Notes under the pieces: model-generated
Told to the model about the DNA's origin: nothing
The model's input: the letters and a program-made list of their open reading frames with translations, nothing else
Databases searched by the model: none
Position numbers and translations under genes: made by a program
Assembly: GCA_003550305.1 (NCBI GenBank)
Contig: QKYT01000068.1
Location: forward strand, 74,242 to 138,241
DNA length: 64,000 nucleotides
Direction of reading: 5' to 3'
Origin: Glomus cerebriforme
Lineage: Eukaryota > Glomeromycota > Glomeromycetes > Glomerales > Glomeraceae
Shown: positions 1 to 12,698 of the stretch, piece by piece
How positions within the stretch are numbered: position 1 is the stretch's first letter
Layout of the letters: every line of letters starts with the position of its first letter

Positions 1-300
1 TTACTAATATTTCTTTCTCTATTTTTTTTAGGTTACCGGACTTCTTGGGCGAACTGGATTTGAAATGTAAGTTGGAAAGTGAGAATGATTCTTTTAATAT
101 TAAAAGAAATATTACTAACATTTTTTTCTCTATTTTTTTTAGGTTACCGAACTTCTTGGGTGAAATGGACTTGGAATGTAAATTGAAAAAAGGGGGAGAG
201 TTTTTTAATATTAAAGAAACGTTACTAACGTTTCTTTCTTTATTTTTTTAAGTTTCCAAACCTTCTCAGACAAACTGAACTCAGAGATGGAGTTTACTTC
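1..300 (+). repeat. Tandem array of intron/35-nt-exon units
   Basis: Two complete units and part of a third, period about 110 bp. Each unit has a TACTAAC-like branch site (113-119 and 223-229), a T-rich tract ending in AG (141-142), a 35-nt block (32-66 and 143-177) and a GTAAGT or GTAAAT donor. The blocks encode LPDFLGELDL- and LPNFLGEMDL-like peptides. The third copy (from 253) has diverged. The array probably continues upstream of the window. It looks like a duplicated intron plus mini-exon; which gene it belongs to cannot be seen. Confidence 0.6.
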
Positions 301-404
301 AAAGAAATGTAATCTTTTATTATAATATTAAATAAACATAAAAATTACAATAAATTATTCAATTACATATAAATTTATTGAATTATACAGCGAAACTATG
401 CTAA

Positions 405-574
405 AACTCATATAAAATATTACTACTTGTTGTGCCAAAACTATGGATAAACTTATTATAAAGGTTTCACAAATTTTGGCAGTTTCGCAAGTTTTGGCAG
501 TTTTGCAGTTTTGACACTATATAAGAGTTTTGGTATTTCGCATTAGGCCAAATGGATTTTGGCAAGCAACCTTA
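405..574 (+). repeat. hAT-type terminal repeat, solo copy
   Basis: A run of imperfect 'ttttggcagtttcgca' motifs ends in GGCAAGCAACCTTA (561-574). It is a direct repeat of 4085-4250 and the reverse complement of 49408-49565. The terminus TAAGGTTGCTTGCC is the same as that of the MITE at 52135. Because it lies in the same orientation as 4085-4250, it is more likely a separate truncated end than the matching terminus of hAT copy A. Confidence 0.6.
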
Positions 575-908
575 CACCACTTGTAATTAATCTATGTGTA
601 AAAGGTTGTTCATTACTACTTTCCTCATCATCTACTTTCTGCAATATGTATATTAATCTTATCATTACTAAGGTGAGTATTATTTTTTGAATCAATTCCA
701 TAAAATCTAAGTTTAGTTTTGAATTAGATTTCTAATATAAAATTATTTTATATATGGATTCTATTTTTTCCAAACTAAGATTTATGGTATAGCCATTCTA
801 AAGTTAAAAATCCACACTCACAATAGGGCATATTGCAAATAAATAATATGCGATTCTTGAAAGAATATCTAGTTCTAATTCAGTATTAATATATTTTTAC
901 TAATTCAT

Positions 909-2130
909 GAAGAATCCCGAACAATATATAAATAGGTAGGATTTGAGTTTGCTTATTGAACATAGAAAATTTTTACCCCTAGTGAGATTTTTTTTTGCTT
1001 ATTTAAAGGGTTAAATTTAAAATAGTCAGTATTTTATATGCGTAGTATATATAAATTTAATAATTCAATAATGTGTTTGTATAGCAGAAACTTATTTTGG
1101 AATATATGGAATATGTTGTATAATGTTAAATATTTTAAAAATATACCCCTTAAAATTAAAGACACGTAAATAAAATTAATATGTAAATTTAATATGTGAT
1201 GGTATAACAAAATCTAATCTATTTTTATACGTGACTGTGTAATAAAAATTAATATATTTTATATGTGATTGTGCAATGAAATTATACATGATCGCATAAC
1301 AAACTTTTATGTGACAAAGTCTAAAATGTATACACATTCACGTAATACCAAAAGTGATATATAGAAGTTGAAAATGGAAGGGGCGGGAGGAAGGAAAAAT
1401 AAGTTTTTTTCTTTTTCCAAATTTTTGTTTTTACAATACCATTTCTGNATCAATCATTAAAAGTTNCATCTATTTTACTTAGTAACTTTTTTACAATTTT
1501 TGATGTTTTTTATAGTAAAATTTGACATTTTTTTAACTGTTGTTTACTTTTAAAATTTGAATATTATATTTTAATTAATTTCAAAAAATAGGTTATAAAT
1601 GTCGATTTTGAGTTTAATATAAAGAAACTGCTAAAATGCAAAATTAGATAGAATACAAAAGTTAATAGTGAGTCTTAACTATCTGTTATATACTTTTTAA
1701 ATTTGAGTATTATGTGTAATTTTATTTGCTCTACAACTTTACTTAATCTCAAAAAGTAGGTTATGAATGCCGATTTTGAGTTTAATATAAAGAAACTGCT
1801 AAAATGCAAAATCAGAGTACAAAAGTTAATCGTGAATCTTAACTATTTGTTATATACTTTTTAAATTTGAGTATTATGTGTAATTTTATTTTTTCTACAA
1901 CTTTACTTAATCTTATAAAATAGAATTTGAATGCCAATTTTGAGTTTAATATAGAGAAACTACAAATTTTACTTAATATATATAAGTCACAAAATAATTT
2001 GCTTAGCAGAGCCAAATTTTCTTAAGTCATAATGAGAGTTTGCAAAGTTGAAAATAGTTTGCTTATTAATCATAGTAAATTTTGAAATTTTCATCTGACC
2101 TATACATAGATTATTTGGAGTCCTATTCAT
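909..2130. repeat. Nested insertion splitting hAT copy A
   Basis: Comparison with hAT copy B shows that copy A is interrupted between a codon block ending near 2131 and one resuming near 908. ATTCAT occurs on both sides (903-908 and 2125-2130) and may be a short target duplication. The inserted sequence has no coding potential and contains the tandem repeat at 1552-1975. Its class is not recognised. Confidence 0.45.
1552..1975. repeat. Tandem repeat, period about 168 bp, 2.5 copies
   Basis: The motif ggttataaatgtcgatttt at 1591 recurs at 1759 (ggttatgaatgccgatttt) and, diverged, near 1927. The flanking sequence (aaagaaactgctaaaatgca, ttatatactttttaaatttg) is also repeated. It is AT-rich, non-coding and inside the insertion in hAT copy A. 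Confidence 0.65.
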
Positions 2131-4084
2131 GGGACTATTTTTAGCAAAACTGATATCTAAATCAAATGAATCTTGTATTTTTGTATTTGATCACATAGAA
2201 TTTCAGCCTCATAATGATCAAAACCTAAACTTTTCCCAATTGAAGCTATACATTTTAAAACTCTATTGAAGGCAGATTTTTTAAGTGGTACATTTCTGAA
2301 TCGAAGATTCAAAAAAAACAAGTAATATACTTATCATCATCAAACTCATTACATCTTTCATTCATTACTTTGATACAATGATTTTAGAATGCAGGATTAA
2401 ATGATCTGAAAAGCTTTTTTTAATGTAGCTGTGAGTCTTATCAAGCTCAAGAAACAATCTGCAAGTGTAGTTCTTCTTAATTCTAGAAAAAATATTGCTT
2501 CTTAAAGGATTCAGAACAAATCCAAGAATTTACAAATTTAAAAAAAAATTTCACAATTAAATAATTCCTTTTATTCTATTATTTGTTAGCAAATGATCAT
2601 GATTGAGGGTAATTTCTTCAAGAACTGACTTCAAATTTATCACTGAATTTACAGATTCACTAGCAGTAGTCCAGCATGTCTTGCAATATAATTTTAATTC
2701 TCCTACACTAATTATTTTTTTCTTAATTATATGGGCATGAATTAGCCTGATGAGAACTTCTAAAAAAAGTTGTCAAAATATTAACATATCTTAATAAATG
2801 ATTACCAAACTTCTCCTTGATGATGTCACATGCAATTAAATTAATAGAATGTGCTACGCATCACATGTTCTCAATCTTTGGATGATTTTCATGTATAATT
2901 TTTTGTGCATTTTGAATATTAGCCATATTATCAAATACTACAGCACATATTCGATCTTCTCCAATACCATCAATAACCTTTTCAATTACTGTAACTAAAT
3001 AATTTGCAGTGTAAAAAGTTTCTGATAAATCAGAAAGTTAATAAAGGTATTCTTTATGTGATAGAGTTATTATAATGAAGTTTTAAATTAAACAATATAT
3101 ACCAGAGGTCCAGCTATCAAATGCTAAATTGTATTAATAATGTTATAGATAGTAAATAAGATTAAATAAAAAATACTTATAATAACTTATATAATTCAAT
3201 AAACCTAAAGTTAAATTCGTTTCCTTTTTAAACTCAGACATATTTTAAAGTTCACTTGAGCTAATTCACATTCAAGTAATTAATTTACCAAAACTTCTCT
3301 TGTTAGTGTATTATATCCAGCATTTAATTCTTTTAAAAAATTAATAAAAAATGGATATTTCACTATCCTAAATGAAATATTACAAGCAATAAAGAATTTA
3401 ACTAATGCATGATTAATTCTTGTAAATTTGTATTCATTAAGTTCTGTTGAATCATGATAATTATCCATGATACTTTGATGACCTTCAGAATTTTTTTTTT
3501 TTTAGATGATTTTGACTTATCTTGCCATTTTATTACTTTAGTCATATACTTTCTAATAACTGCTGGTGGTGCATATTAATAATAGTTTGAAAGATACTCT
3601 TCAAGCTTTAAAACTTCTCTGCATGCCCATATATAATTACAGTACTTACAAGAGGTGGCAAATTTACCAGAATTAATAGATACTCCTTTATGAATATCTT
3701 TCCAAATAGTATTAGTGGTCGACTTCCTTTATTTTTTTTTGAATGGATGTATCTGCTATATGATTAGTTATTTAAACAGTTTTTATTAATTTTATTATTA
3801 AAAAAACAAAAGAAACTTTAGTACTATTAATGAAAAGAAATGATAGAATGGTTTATCAAATATATGTAATATGTAATGCATTTTTTCTTTAATGTATATA
3901 AATTCCTTAAAAAAAATTCTAAAAACATGCAATATATATACCTAAGAGTCAGTTTTGAAATTCTAATACTAGATAAAGCTTGAAGGAAAATGAAAGAAAA
4001 TGGTAAAAAAAAAAATTGGAGATTATTTAATTATCTAAATTATATTTGGTATAACTTGGCGTAAGTATATTCAAATTTTATAAT

Positions 4085-4250
4085 TAACTATGCCGAAACT
4101 ATGGATAAACCTATTATAGAGGGTTTGATAAGTTTTAGCAGTTTTGCAATTTTGTCAGGTTTCGCAGTTTTAGCATTTTAGCATTTTGGTACTATATAAG
4201 AGGTTTCACCTTTCAGCATTAGGCCAAACAGGATTTGGCAAGCAACCTTA
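4085..4250 (-). repeat. 5' terminal region of hAT copy A
   Basis: Matches 49408-49565 in reverse complement over its full length, and the similarity continues inward toward the transposase (about 3960-4085 against 49565-49700). It therefore marks the 5' end of element A, terminating TAAGGTTGCTTGCC on the minus strand at 4250. Confidence 0.65.
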
Positions 4251-4507
4251 AATATATAGTATCTTAATTTTTAGTTAGTTACTGATTTACCATATTTTGT
4301 AATAAATATAGATAAAATGGGAATTATTTTTTTTAGACAAGTTAAACGTATTTATTGTATTTAATATCATATGACAGAATATACTCTATAAATTATGTAT
4401 ACATCCTCGTAAAGAAAAATGTAACTTGTTGCACAAGATCAAAAGTTTGTAAGGATGAAAATTGAAAATAAATTTCCTTTAGCATGAATGGCCCATACAC
4501 TTTACTT

Positions 4508-5571
4508 TTAATCTTTTGACCTTATTTCATTGTAATTATCTAGAATTATACTATTAACATATTTATTTATTCTTCCATTAATAATTATACTATTATCCAA
4601 ATTATCATTAAAATTAAAATTTAAACTATTACTATCTATATTATTAATATTAGAGTTTCTATTATAATTACTACTGCTATTTACATTAATATTATTAGTA
4701 TCCTCCAAATCTTTCCAAAGACCAATGAACTGCAAGACCTCTTTATTATGTAGACTCTAAATTTTGTCAGATAATCGATGAACTTTCTTAAAGAAAAAAT
4801 TTCCTTATGCAATACCTGACTTAATAAACTTTTGAATGATCTGAAAACCTTTAGTAGCAGCCTGTTGTATTCTAGTCTGTTTATCAGTGATAGGATGGTT
4901 GAACTCATCGTATGGTATATTGTTTTTATAAGAGGAAATCTTTTTGTTGTGAATAGTATCATTCATCAGTGTGTTATCATCTAAACATTATATTGAAGAG
5001 TTCATATACTGAGTAGCTTTTCATTCTTTGCATAACTTGCACCTTAGAATCTATATTAGATCATAAAACTCTTTGATGAAAATCGAAGTAAACCTATCTA
5101 TAATCTGATAAGTTAGATTAAGTGAGTGTATAATTTTATTGAGGGAGTTATATAAAGGAGTGCTAATAATAGAACGTAATATATAAAACTGTATGGCATT
5201 GTTTCCATTACCATCAATTATATCAAATGTAAAAAAGAGTTTAGAAAACTATATTTTGATTGATGAAATAATATTTTGAGCAATCTTAGGATTCTAATGT
5301 ACTTTTGTAAGCCATTCGTCCAGTTGTTGTATAATAATATTAATCGATAAAGTTTTAATATTATGCCAGATGGCTCTAGTGCCAGACATACAGTTAAATA
5401 ATATATTATTTCTTTTGCACTAGAACAGTACAGACATTGAAAAAATGAGTAGAGCTCAGGGTTTCTCTTTGCCATAATGGTGTTCATTGGTAATAATAAG
5501 TTGGAAAGTTTTAATCTATGAACGAATGAAATATGAGTATCATTATTAAAACAAAGGTTATTATTGCACAT
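4508..5571 (-). pseudogene. Decayed retroelement-like fragment
   Basis: Three overlapping minus-strand reading frames (75, 93 and 117 aa) read as one eroded protein. The upstream part has a spaced Cys-x2-Cys ... Cys pattern (CLYCSSAKEIIYYLTVC) after a VHRLKLSNLLLP stretch. This resembles the zinc-knuckle tail downstream of reverse transcriptase in fungal non-LTR elements. Other frames give WHNIKTLSINIIIQQLDEWL and later segments, so at least two frameshifts are needed. No reverse-transcriptase catalytic motif is visible. Family placement is tentative. Confidence 0.35.
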
Positions 5572-6369
5572 TGCAAAAGAAGATCATAAGAAAGACCACT
5601 CGATAAAAAAATAAATCAAATCGTATAAATTGTAATTGTAATATAAGTGTGCCCATTCAGCACTTATAGATACATTATGCAAAATTTTAAAAACTATTGA
5701 GAATTGAAGTTAATAGACAGATCATTATTTCAAATAATCTGATGAGGAAGGTGGACTCTAAAGTAAGTATCATGAGTATCCAAGGTAATTTAGCTAGAAA
5801 GTTGTATTAAAAAAATATTTATTATTATATAATTTATTACTTTATTAATTTTGTATTATTTGAATAATTTTTTATTACATAATAATAAATAAAGTACAGT
5901 ATATAACTAGAGAGACTTTACAAAGTACTATATTATATTACAGAAATATAAAATTATTTTTTAAAATTTTTTACATATTAAAGTATTATTTTTTTTTCTC
6001 TAATTAAAGTAAGTTTATTAACATAAATGTATGATCTTTTATCTTTTTGTATTCTAATATACTATATATTTTTTTTGTTTAAATTGATTTAGAAGAAGAA
6101 AGATAGAAAATATAGTAAAAATGAAAATATAAAGAAAATCATGAAAAAAAAGTTTAACTTTAAGGTATATTTTTATATATCTAAATATTTTTAACTTATA
6201 GGTTTCCAAAAGTAATTTATCTGTTCTTAAATATATATTATTTTTGTTATAAAGATTACATTATATTGATTTAGCTAAATGAGATGCTTGGTATGATAAA
6301 TTATATAGATTAGATGAGCTTTACATTTAACAACTACTTGCATTAGTAAATTATAATTCTAATTAAAGT

Positions 6370-7020
6370 ACTAGATAGAAAGGATATAGTATGAAATCCT
6401 GAAATTCAAAATCCCAAAATCTAAAATTCTGACAGATATGAAATCCTAAAAAATTGGACTGTATTAATCTTTAATACTATTTGGAATTATAATTCATGAT
6501 TTATTAAACTTCTGATTTTGAAATTTTATACCTATCAGGATTTTGACCTATTGGGATTTTAAGTTTTGGGATTTTATACCTGTTAGAATTTTGAATTTTG
6601 GGATTTTGGCCTGTCAGAATTTTAGATGGTACTTACTAATTAAAACTATAATGAAAATGGTTTGTTAAACTGAAAAATTAGAATAATCTGAATGTATTTT
6701 TTAGTTTTATGAATATGGAAATGTTTATTAAATTAACTATATGAAAATATGAATGGTATCCTATTTGCTCTTATACAGTTAAGAGAATATGTAGATAAAA
6801 ATTTGTCATATTTAACAAAATTTTTACTGAATCCAAAAATCCTAAATTTTGGTCATTTTTATATTGGAGATTTGGGATTTTGGCATTGGTTTGGAATTTC
6901 AGAATTTTGGCATTGATTTGGAATTTGAGATTTTGGCAAATTTCTAAATCAACATTTCAGCATATGCTAAATCCCAAATATGTTTCAGCATAGGTAGGTT
7001 TTGACATCCAAATTTAATTG
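6370..7020. repeat. AAATCCCAAAAT-rich inverted low-complexity repeats
   Basis: The left flank reads ...gaaattcaaaatcccaaaat ctaaaattctgacag and the right flank reads its approximate reverse complement (about 6540-6635). A related block lies at 6830-6990. The structure fits an eroded MITE or inverted repeat. No termini or target duplication could be fixed. Confidence 0.4.
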
Positions 7021-8113
7021 AAATCCCAGAAAGTCTCCTTATATTAATTATGTATTTTTCTATATTAGAAATTTTGAAGTTATAATAATATTGATACTCT
7101 TTTTCTCAATTCCCATTCATTTTTTTTTGTAAAACCAATTTGAAGATTATTTTCTACAGTTAAAAGTTTCTCATAGTTATTGAGTATTGACTAAAGTTAT
7201 TTTGTGAAGTATTGACCTTCTTTAGGAATTATATTTCTATTGGCAGACAATTCTTGGTTGACAGTTTAGTCTTATTCAATGCAATACTTAGCAATACAAT
7301 GAAACTCTAATCCTCTTTGTATCATCAGTTGAAAATAATAGGGTCATTCATTAGATTTTTTACAAAACGAAAAGTAGAACCTCCAAAACCTTTTCTTTTT
7401 CTTCAAAAGAGGGAAAATATGATAATAAGTTATCAGTTGAGACTTATATTTTATTATGAGTGAAGCAGCAAATATAACGATACAGGATAGATTGTAATCT
7501 GCGAACAATTGATTAAAACATCGTGTATGAAATATCATAAAGTGAACTAGAATTGTATCAGATATATTTACCCAGTCTTAAACAAGCTTCCACAACGTAT
7601 GAATAGATTGTTTGTGACCTATGGCCAGACTAGAAAAAGCTGGTTCAACAAAATCCGAAGGATGGTATCTAAATCCTTCAATGACAAAGATCTATTAATC
7701 TAGAATATCTGGATAATATACTGTACTTGCTATTTATCTGTCTGCTTCATCTTTTAGTATCGAGACTTTTGATGATGTCATGGAGCTACTTATTAAGGTT
7801 AACACCATATTCCTACTGAAATTATCTCTTAATAAATCATACTCCTAACAACTCGAATTCCTTCAGCGTCGATATGCGTTCCACAATTGTTTTATTTATT
7901 TTTTTTTAAAAAAAAACTATTTCTAATGAAAAAATGAAAACCAATAGAACCAATATATTATTGGATCTAATGGCTATTGAGCAAAACTTACAATTGACTA
8001 AATGCTATTATGAATTAACTGCAAAACTTTCAATATGCTCTTAGATAAGTAACACTTAATTACCATGTAAAAGGAATTGCTTGATATATTTTTTCTAATT
8101 TCTGATAATCAAT
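7021..8113. other. Non-coding interval
   Basis: AT-rich sequence with no convincing coding region on either strand. It contains a T9A9-type palindrome near 7900 and ends at the stop codon of the EAF6 gene. Confidence 0.5.
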
Positions 8114-8906
8114 TTAGTTAATATCCAATTCTTCTTCTGTGTCTTTACCTTCACGTTGATAAGTAAATTTGATTCGTTTAACTTCCTGTTTGACCTCTTG
8201 GGTAAAAGTAAAGCTATGTCTTTGTTTTTTCTTCTTTCTATTACTACTCATTTGTTTATAACCGTTCTTAATGTAATCGTCTGAACTCGATGATGATTCA
8301 TCATTTATACTGACGGCCTAAGGAAAAAAATAAAATAAAATTACATAAGCAAAATTAAATAATAATTTAAATCGTAAAATATCGTATACTTACCTTTTCT
8401 GAGGTCACACTATAAAGTAAATTTCAAAAAATTAAAAATTAATAAATATTTAAAAATTCGTTTGAACTCAAATATTAACATACCTTGATCTTGAAAATAA
8501 TCGTTCTTCAGGAGTAATTTCTATTCGTTTCTTTTTCTCAGTCGAAGGTCTTAAATACGAATCAAATCCACGGATAAGGTTTCCGCCCGAATGGGTCTCT
8601 TCTAAATAAGAACCTTCGAAGTTCCAAATGTTATTCTCTATAGTTTTCTATAGTGATAAGAATTAGAGAAATTTCGTTATTATAATACAAGCAATGAAAT
8701 AAACTATTTACCAGACTTTTATCAACTTGTTTTTTTCTAACCAACAACTCTTTAAGTTCTGCTTCTACTTCTTCCAGTTTTTGTCTTGTAACGACGGGAG
8801 GCTAAAATAAAATAGAGATTAGATAAAGTTTCTAATAATAAAGAAAAAGTAAAGACAAACCTACTGCATTGTTGTTAGCAGAAATATCTTCTCCGACGTC
8901 TGGCAT
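8114..8906 (-). CDS. EAF6: Chromatin modification-related protein EAF6
   Basis: Five exons on the minus strand: 8865-8906, 8712-8801, 8484-8647, 8394-8409 (a 16-nt micro-exon) and 8114-8317. They join in frame to 171 aa starting MPDVGEDIS. The N-terminal half is a coiled coil (KLEEVEAELKELLVRKKQVD). It is followed by the family signature IWNFEGSYLEETHSGGNLIRGFDSYLR (shown here only as a stretch around residues 48-75) and then ITPEERLFSRSS. The tail is basic and acidic (NRKKKKQRHS...TEEELDIN). EAF6 is a small subunit of the NuA4 and NuA3-type histone acetyltransferase complexes in the nucleus, where it helps dock the catalytic module. Identification is from this signature alone but is strong. 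All introns are GT-AG. Confidence 0.9.
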
Positions 8907-10125
8907 TTTGCAACTAACGGTGTTTTGAAAAGAAACGTAAGTACAATAATAAATAACGGATTATGTAATACACGTGCCTATCAGTAACGTTTTTAAGTAA
9001 TCAATAAACAAATTATTTGATAGAAATTATTTTCCAAACGCGAGGAAGCATTAGTAAGTATTCTAGTTGTAATGAAAATTTGTAACACTACATCGCAATG
9101 ATTACCTACAATTTTTTGTGGAGAGAGGATAATTTGAAAATGGATTTTTTTTTTAAGTTGGTATAACAATACCAAATATCCATTTTATGATACGTATAGG
9201 CAAGATATGAGCGATGTATATTTTTTTTTTTTTACGTATCAAATAAAAAATTTGCAACGAACTTTTTTTTTATTTTTAAATTAATGTTTTCTTTTACTAA
9301 TATCACTAAGATCATGAAAAAACATTTATTATTAAACAGGTTCAAATACTGTTCAAATATGTCAAACATCAAAGGAACAAGCATAGAAGCTCTGAAAATA
9401 AATCAAACATTGTATGTAAAGTAGTTTTAATTTTTTTTTTAAATAAATAAATATATATATATATATTCAAAATTTTTAATCAATTTTTTGGAAATAGGAA
9501 ATATTATTCTGGAACAAAATAATGTAAAAAAAAATAAAATGAACATTTGTTTTAATTAGATGCAATTGTAAAATTGTAAATTTTGACTGCTAAGAAGAAA
9601 AACATTTTTTTTTTTTCACAAAATTATTTTAATTTTTTGAAAAATACTAATTATATTACAAATAAAAAGGAACTGCAATACATTTTTGTTATGGTATATA
9701 AATAAGGACCTATTAACAAATTAAATCATTAATAATGCTTAATGAAGAGATAGTGGGTTTAAAATGTGATTTACAATGTCATAAAAAGAAATATATTAAA
9801 ACATGATTAGAAATTTACAATTAATAGTTTATAAATATATTAAACGAAAGAATGAAGGAATTCACAAAAATGACAAAAATGAGATATTAAGTCCAATATA
9901 ATCCATATCTAGTAAATGTTCCCAACGAGTCAAAAGGTCAGAAAAAATAGGAAGGTCAATATGATACACTATTAAAAATGTTTTTAAATTAATATCAAAT
10001 TAAAAATAATAATCTAATTTGGGAATGTGTTTACCATCATTTTTTTAAACAATTGATATCGTCAATAATATTCGATTACGAATAATATGAATCGTAACCT
10101 AAAATTGTTATCTTGAAAAAATCTT
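8907..10125. other. Intergenic, EAF6 to arrestin gene
   Basis: About 1.2 kb of AT-rich sequence, including an (AT)n run near 9448. It must hold the EAF6 promoter and the arrestin-gene 3' region, both read leftward. No coding region or clear motif is seen. Confidence 0.5.
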
Positions 10126-12007
10126 TCAGCTTAATCGAGTTGTTGTAAAAGTTGTCTTTTCTGTCCTATCATATGCTGTCGAATCGGTAACAATAACACG
10201 TTGATTAGTCTCCATAATATTATCATTAAGAATACTAGAATCATTCTCACTAAAATAAGGTGATTGAGTGGTGGATGAGTCATGATCACTATTATAGAAA
10301 TTATTAAGCTGTAAACTTGAAATAGCACTCAACGCTGGAGAATACGGAGACTGATTTAATGTATCTATTTGAAGAGGAGGGAAATCCTCCTTTGGGTCAA
10401 AAAAGAAAGGCCCCAAGCGCGATTCATTGTAAGATGGATAAGAAATGTTCCCAGGAAGATCTTCCTGAGAGATATGAGGGAAAGCTGAAATCGCAATAGG
10501 AATAATAACTTCATGATATTGCATCTTAGTAAGTAATGTACCCATCTCAGCTTGTATTACACAACGTAAAGTATAATATACGCGTAGATGGCGACCAGTG
10601 AATGTTGGTGGTACATGATGAATTTTTTTGGGTACAGTAAGGGAGAATTCCAACTCTCCCTTTTGATTTGTTGTTGCCACAATATCACATCGCTTATCTG
10701 TGGAAACAAGTGAACGTTCGTGTTTTTCACAAACGAACTCTCTGTCGAGGGGACCTTCATAATGTTTACGTAAAGAGCATTGAACACAAGTAATACGTCC
10801 ACTAGAATGGTTGGTCAATCTCAAGGTGAATTTTAGTTCTTCACCTAATAAATAATAAAATAATTAGATGTATAGACTGGAATAATTGTAGTCAAATTAC
10901 AAAACAATTAATTACCGGGTGAGAATACATGTTTGGGTAAAATTCCTTCAACTTCCACCAAAGTTCTCCTTGGCGATTTGCTTTCGTTATATAGTATATC
11001 CCTATAATTCCATTCTTGATCTGGTGGAGCAAAAGATATAGGAATAAATGGTGTAACTACTTCAGGACCTTCAATTAGAGATCCCCCAGCTCCTTCTATC
11101 ACTGGTTGCCATATGTAGCGAACCGAAAAACCTTTCGGTCCCTGGTAATATTATATTAAATCAACTTAATATATGATAAATGTATCAAACTTGATAATAT
11201 TACAGATTAGAATAATTAATGTATAACAACCTCTACGGAAGGCGGAAAATTGACTGGCGGAAGCTATAAAATTAAATAAGTAATTATATTTATAAATAGT
11301 TTGACACAGAATATTAGACATTAAAATTAAAGAAAGGAAATATTATATACTTTTAGAGCAAATTCAAATTTATATGATCCCGGAGAAAGTTCTTTCCAAG
11401 GAGCATATTCATTGGCTTTGTTCGATAAATAAAGACAAATTCACATTAATATAAGGAAAAATCTTAGAATATATAGCTATCCTAATTACCTCGCGTTTGA
11501 CCATTATTTCCACCGGACCAGACCACATGGTTACATTCAAAATAAATAGTTCGTGCAGTCTCAACACGTTTTGATGTTCTAGGAACTGGTCCAATATCTT
11601 TTATTTTTGCGGACGCAGTTTCTTCACCTTTGTGATAATAAGAAATTACGATTCAGAAGTTGTATAATCGTAAAAAAAAATTCATAACCTTACTGTTTTT
11701 TTTATTGAATAGTACCTCGAAATTTAATTTTGATAGACGATGCAAACAACGTCTTACTAGTATCTGAAATCGTTAAACATACCGAACCTTAAAATTTAAG
11801 ATTTTTATTCATCAAATTTTAATAAATATCTGAATCTACTTATTATGACATGAAGAAAATAAAATACAAGTCAAATGAACACATACCTCGAACTACTTGA
11901 GCGGGTCGTAGCGTTAACGTCCTACCTACCTCAAACTCGACGTTTAGCTGTGGTGAGGACATTGGTTGTTTATCTTCTTGACTTGCAAATTTTAATATTT
12001 TCGGCAT
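10126..12007 (-). CDS. Arrestin-domain protein (alpha-arrestin type)
   Basis: Seven minus-strand exons: 11887-12007, 11716-11787, 11490-11627, 11351-11415, 11231-11263, 10916-11141 and 10126-10844. They give 457 aa from MPKILKFASQ. The N-terminal arrestin fold is evident from LRPAQVVRGSVCLTISD, then IKFRGEE (the strand typical of arrestins), FECNHVVWSG, and SPGSYKFEFALKLPPVNFPPS with SVRYIWQPVIEG. The C-terminal arrestin domain starts near PKHVFSPGEELKFTLRLTNHS and ends near residue 350. The last 100 residues are Ser/Asn-rich and probably disordered. Alpha-arrestins are adaptors that bring Rsp5-type ubiquitin ligases to plasma-membrane transporters for endocytosis. PPxY-like ligase motifs are not obvious here (PYSPALS and SPYF occur), so the ligase link is inferred from family only. 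It shares a roughly 690-bp divergent upstream region with the ISC1-like gene. Confidence 0.85.
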
Positions 12008-12698
12008 AAATAATAATTTATTAGTCGTAATCGTAATTGCTACCTTTCTATTAGAAGGTACGTTTTTTTTATGTCGTTATTGACCAGACCAGTTATAGGG
12101 AGTTATGTTAGAAAATATTTATAATGAGGGAAATCTCCACAATGATCACCTCTAGTTAAATCGTTGCAAAAGTAAACGGCTAGCGAAAAGAATTAATAAA
12201 ATTGGTGAGGGAAAAAAATCGGTTGCTCAAAACTTTTTTGTTTTTTTCCAAATATATTTAGTTTGTAACTTTGGATACATATTTTAAATTGTTCTTCCTC
12301 AATTTAGTTAATCCGCTATATATTTATTTGTACCTGTTACATTAACTTATATCATCAGATCACCTCATTCAACAATGACACGGTAATTCTATGGTTTTTA
12401 CTCGTAGTACGAGTACAATTTTTCACCAATAAATTGAAAAACGGAAAAGACGAATTTAAATCAACAATTGTTGTGTTCTTTTCCCAGCTGTACCACATTA
12501 GGTTGCAGTTAATCCAATTATAGAATTTTAACGTTCCCTTTCTTTCCGGTTTCTTTCATTCTCTTTCCGTTCTCGTTCCGTTGCTTAAATATAGTTTTTT
12601 TTATTTAATTAAATTACATGTCAAGTTTAAACTCATTACAATAAAAATTGAATTATCTATAGATAAATTCCTGATAGTTTTAAAAAATAAGAGTAATC
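12008..12698. promoter_or_regulatory. Divergent intergenic region (shared promoter)
   Basis: 690 bp between the start codons of the arrestin gene (minus) and the ISC1-like gene (plus). It includes pyrimidine-rich runs (ccctttctttccggtttctttcattctctttcc, about 12535-12570), common in fungal promoters. No specific operator can be named. Confidence 0.4.

Larger units (their letters stand above)
602..3771 (-). pseudogene. Decayed hAT transposase (copy A)
   Basis: On the minus strand this segment is colinear with hAT copy B (49901-52462). A BED zinc-finger region (about 3580-3740, CKYC...LEEYLSNYY) is followed by the NYHDSTELNE block (3280-3468), the catalytic core (about 2150-3140) and the C-terminal dimerisation region (about 620-900). 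The initiator is ATA where copy B has ATG, there are frameshifts and stops, and a foreign insertion of about 1.2 kb (909-2130) splits the end. It is non-functional. At one site copy A has CAA where copy B has TGA, as expected if both decayed from CGA. Confidence 0.75.
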
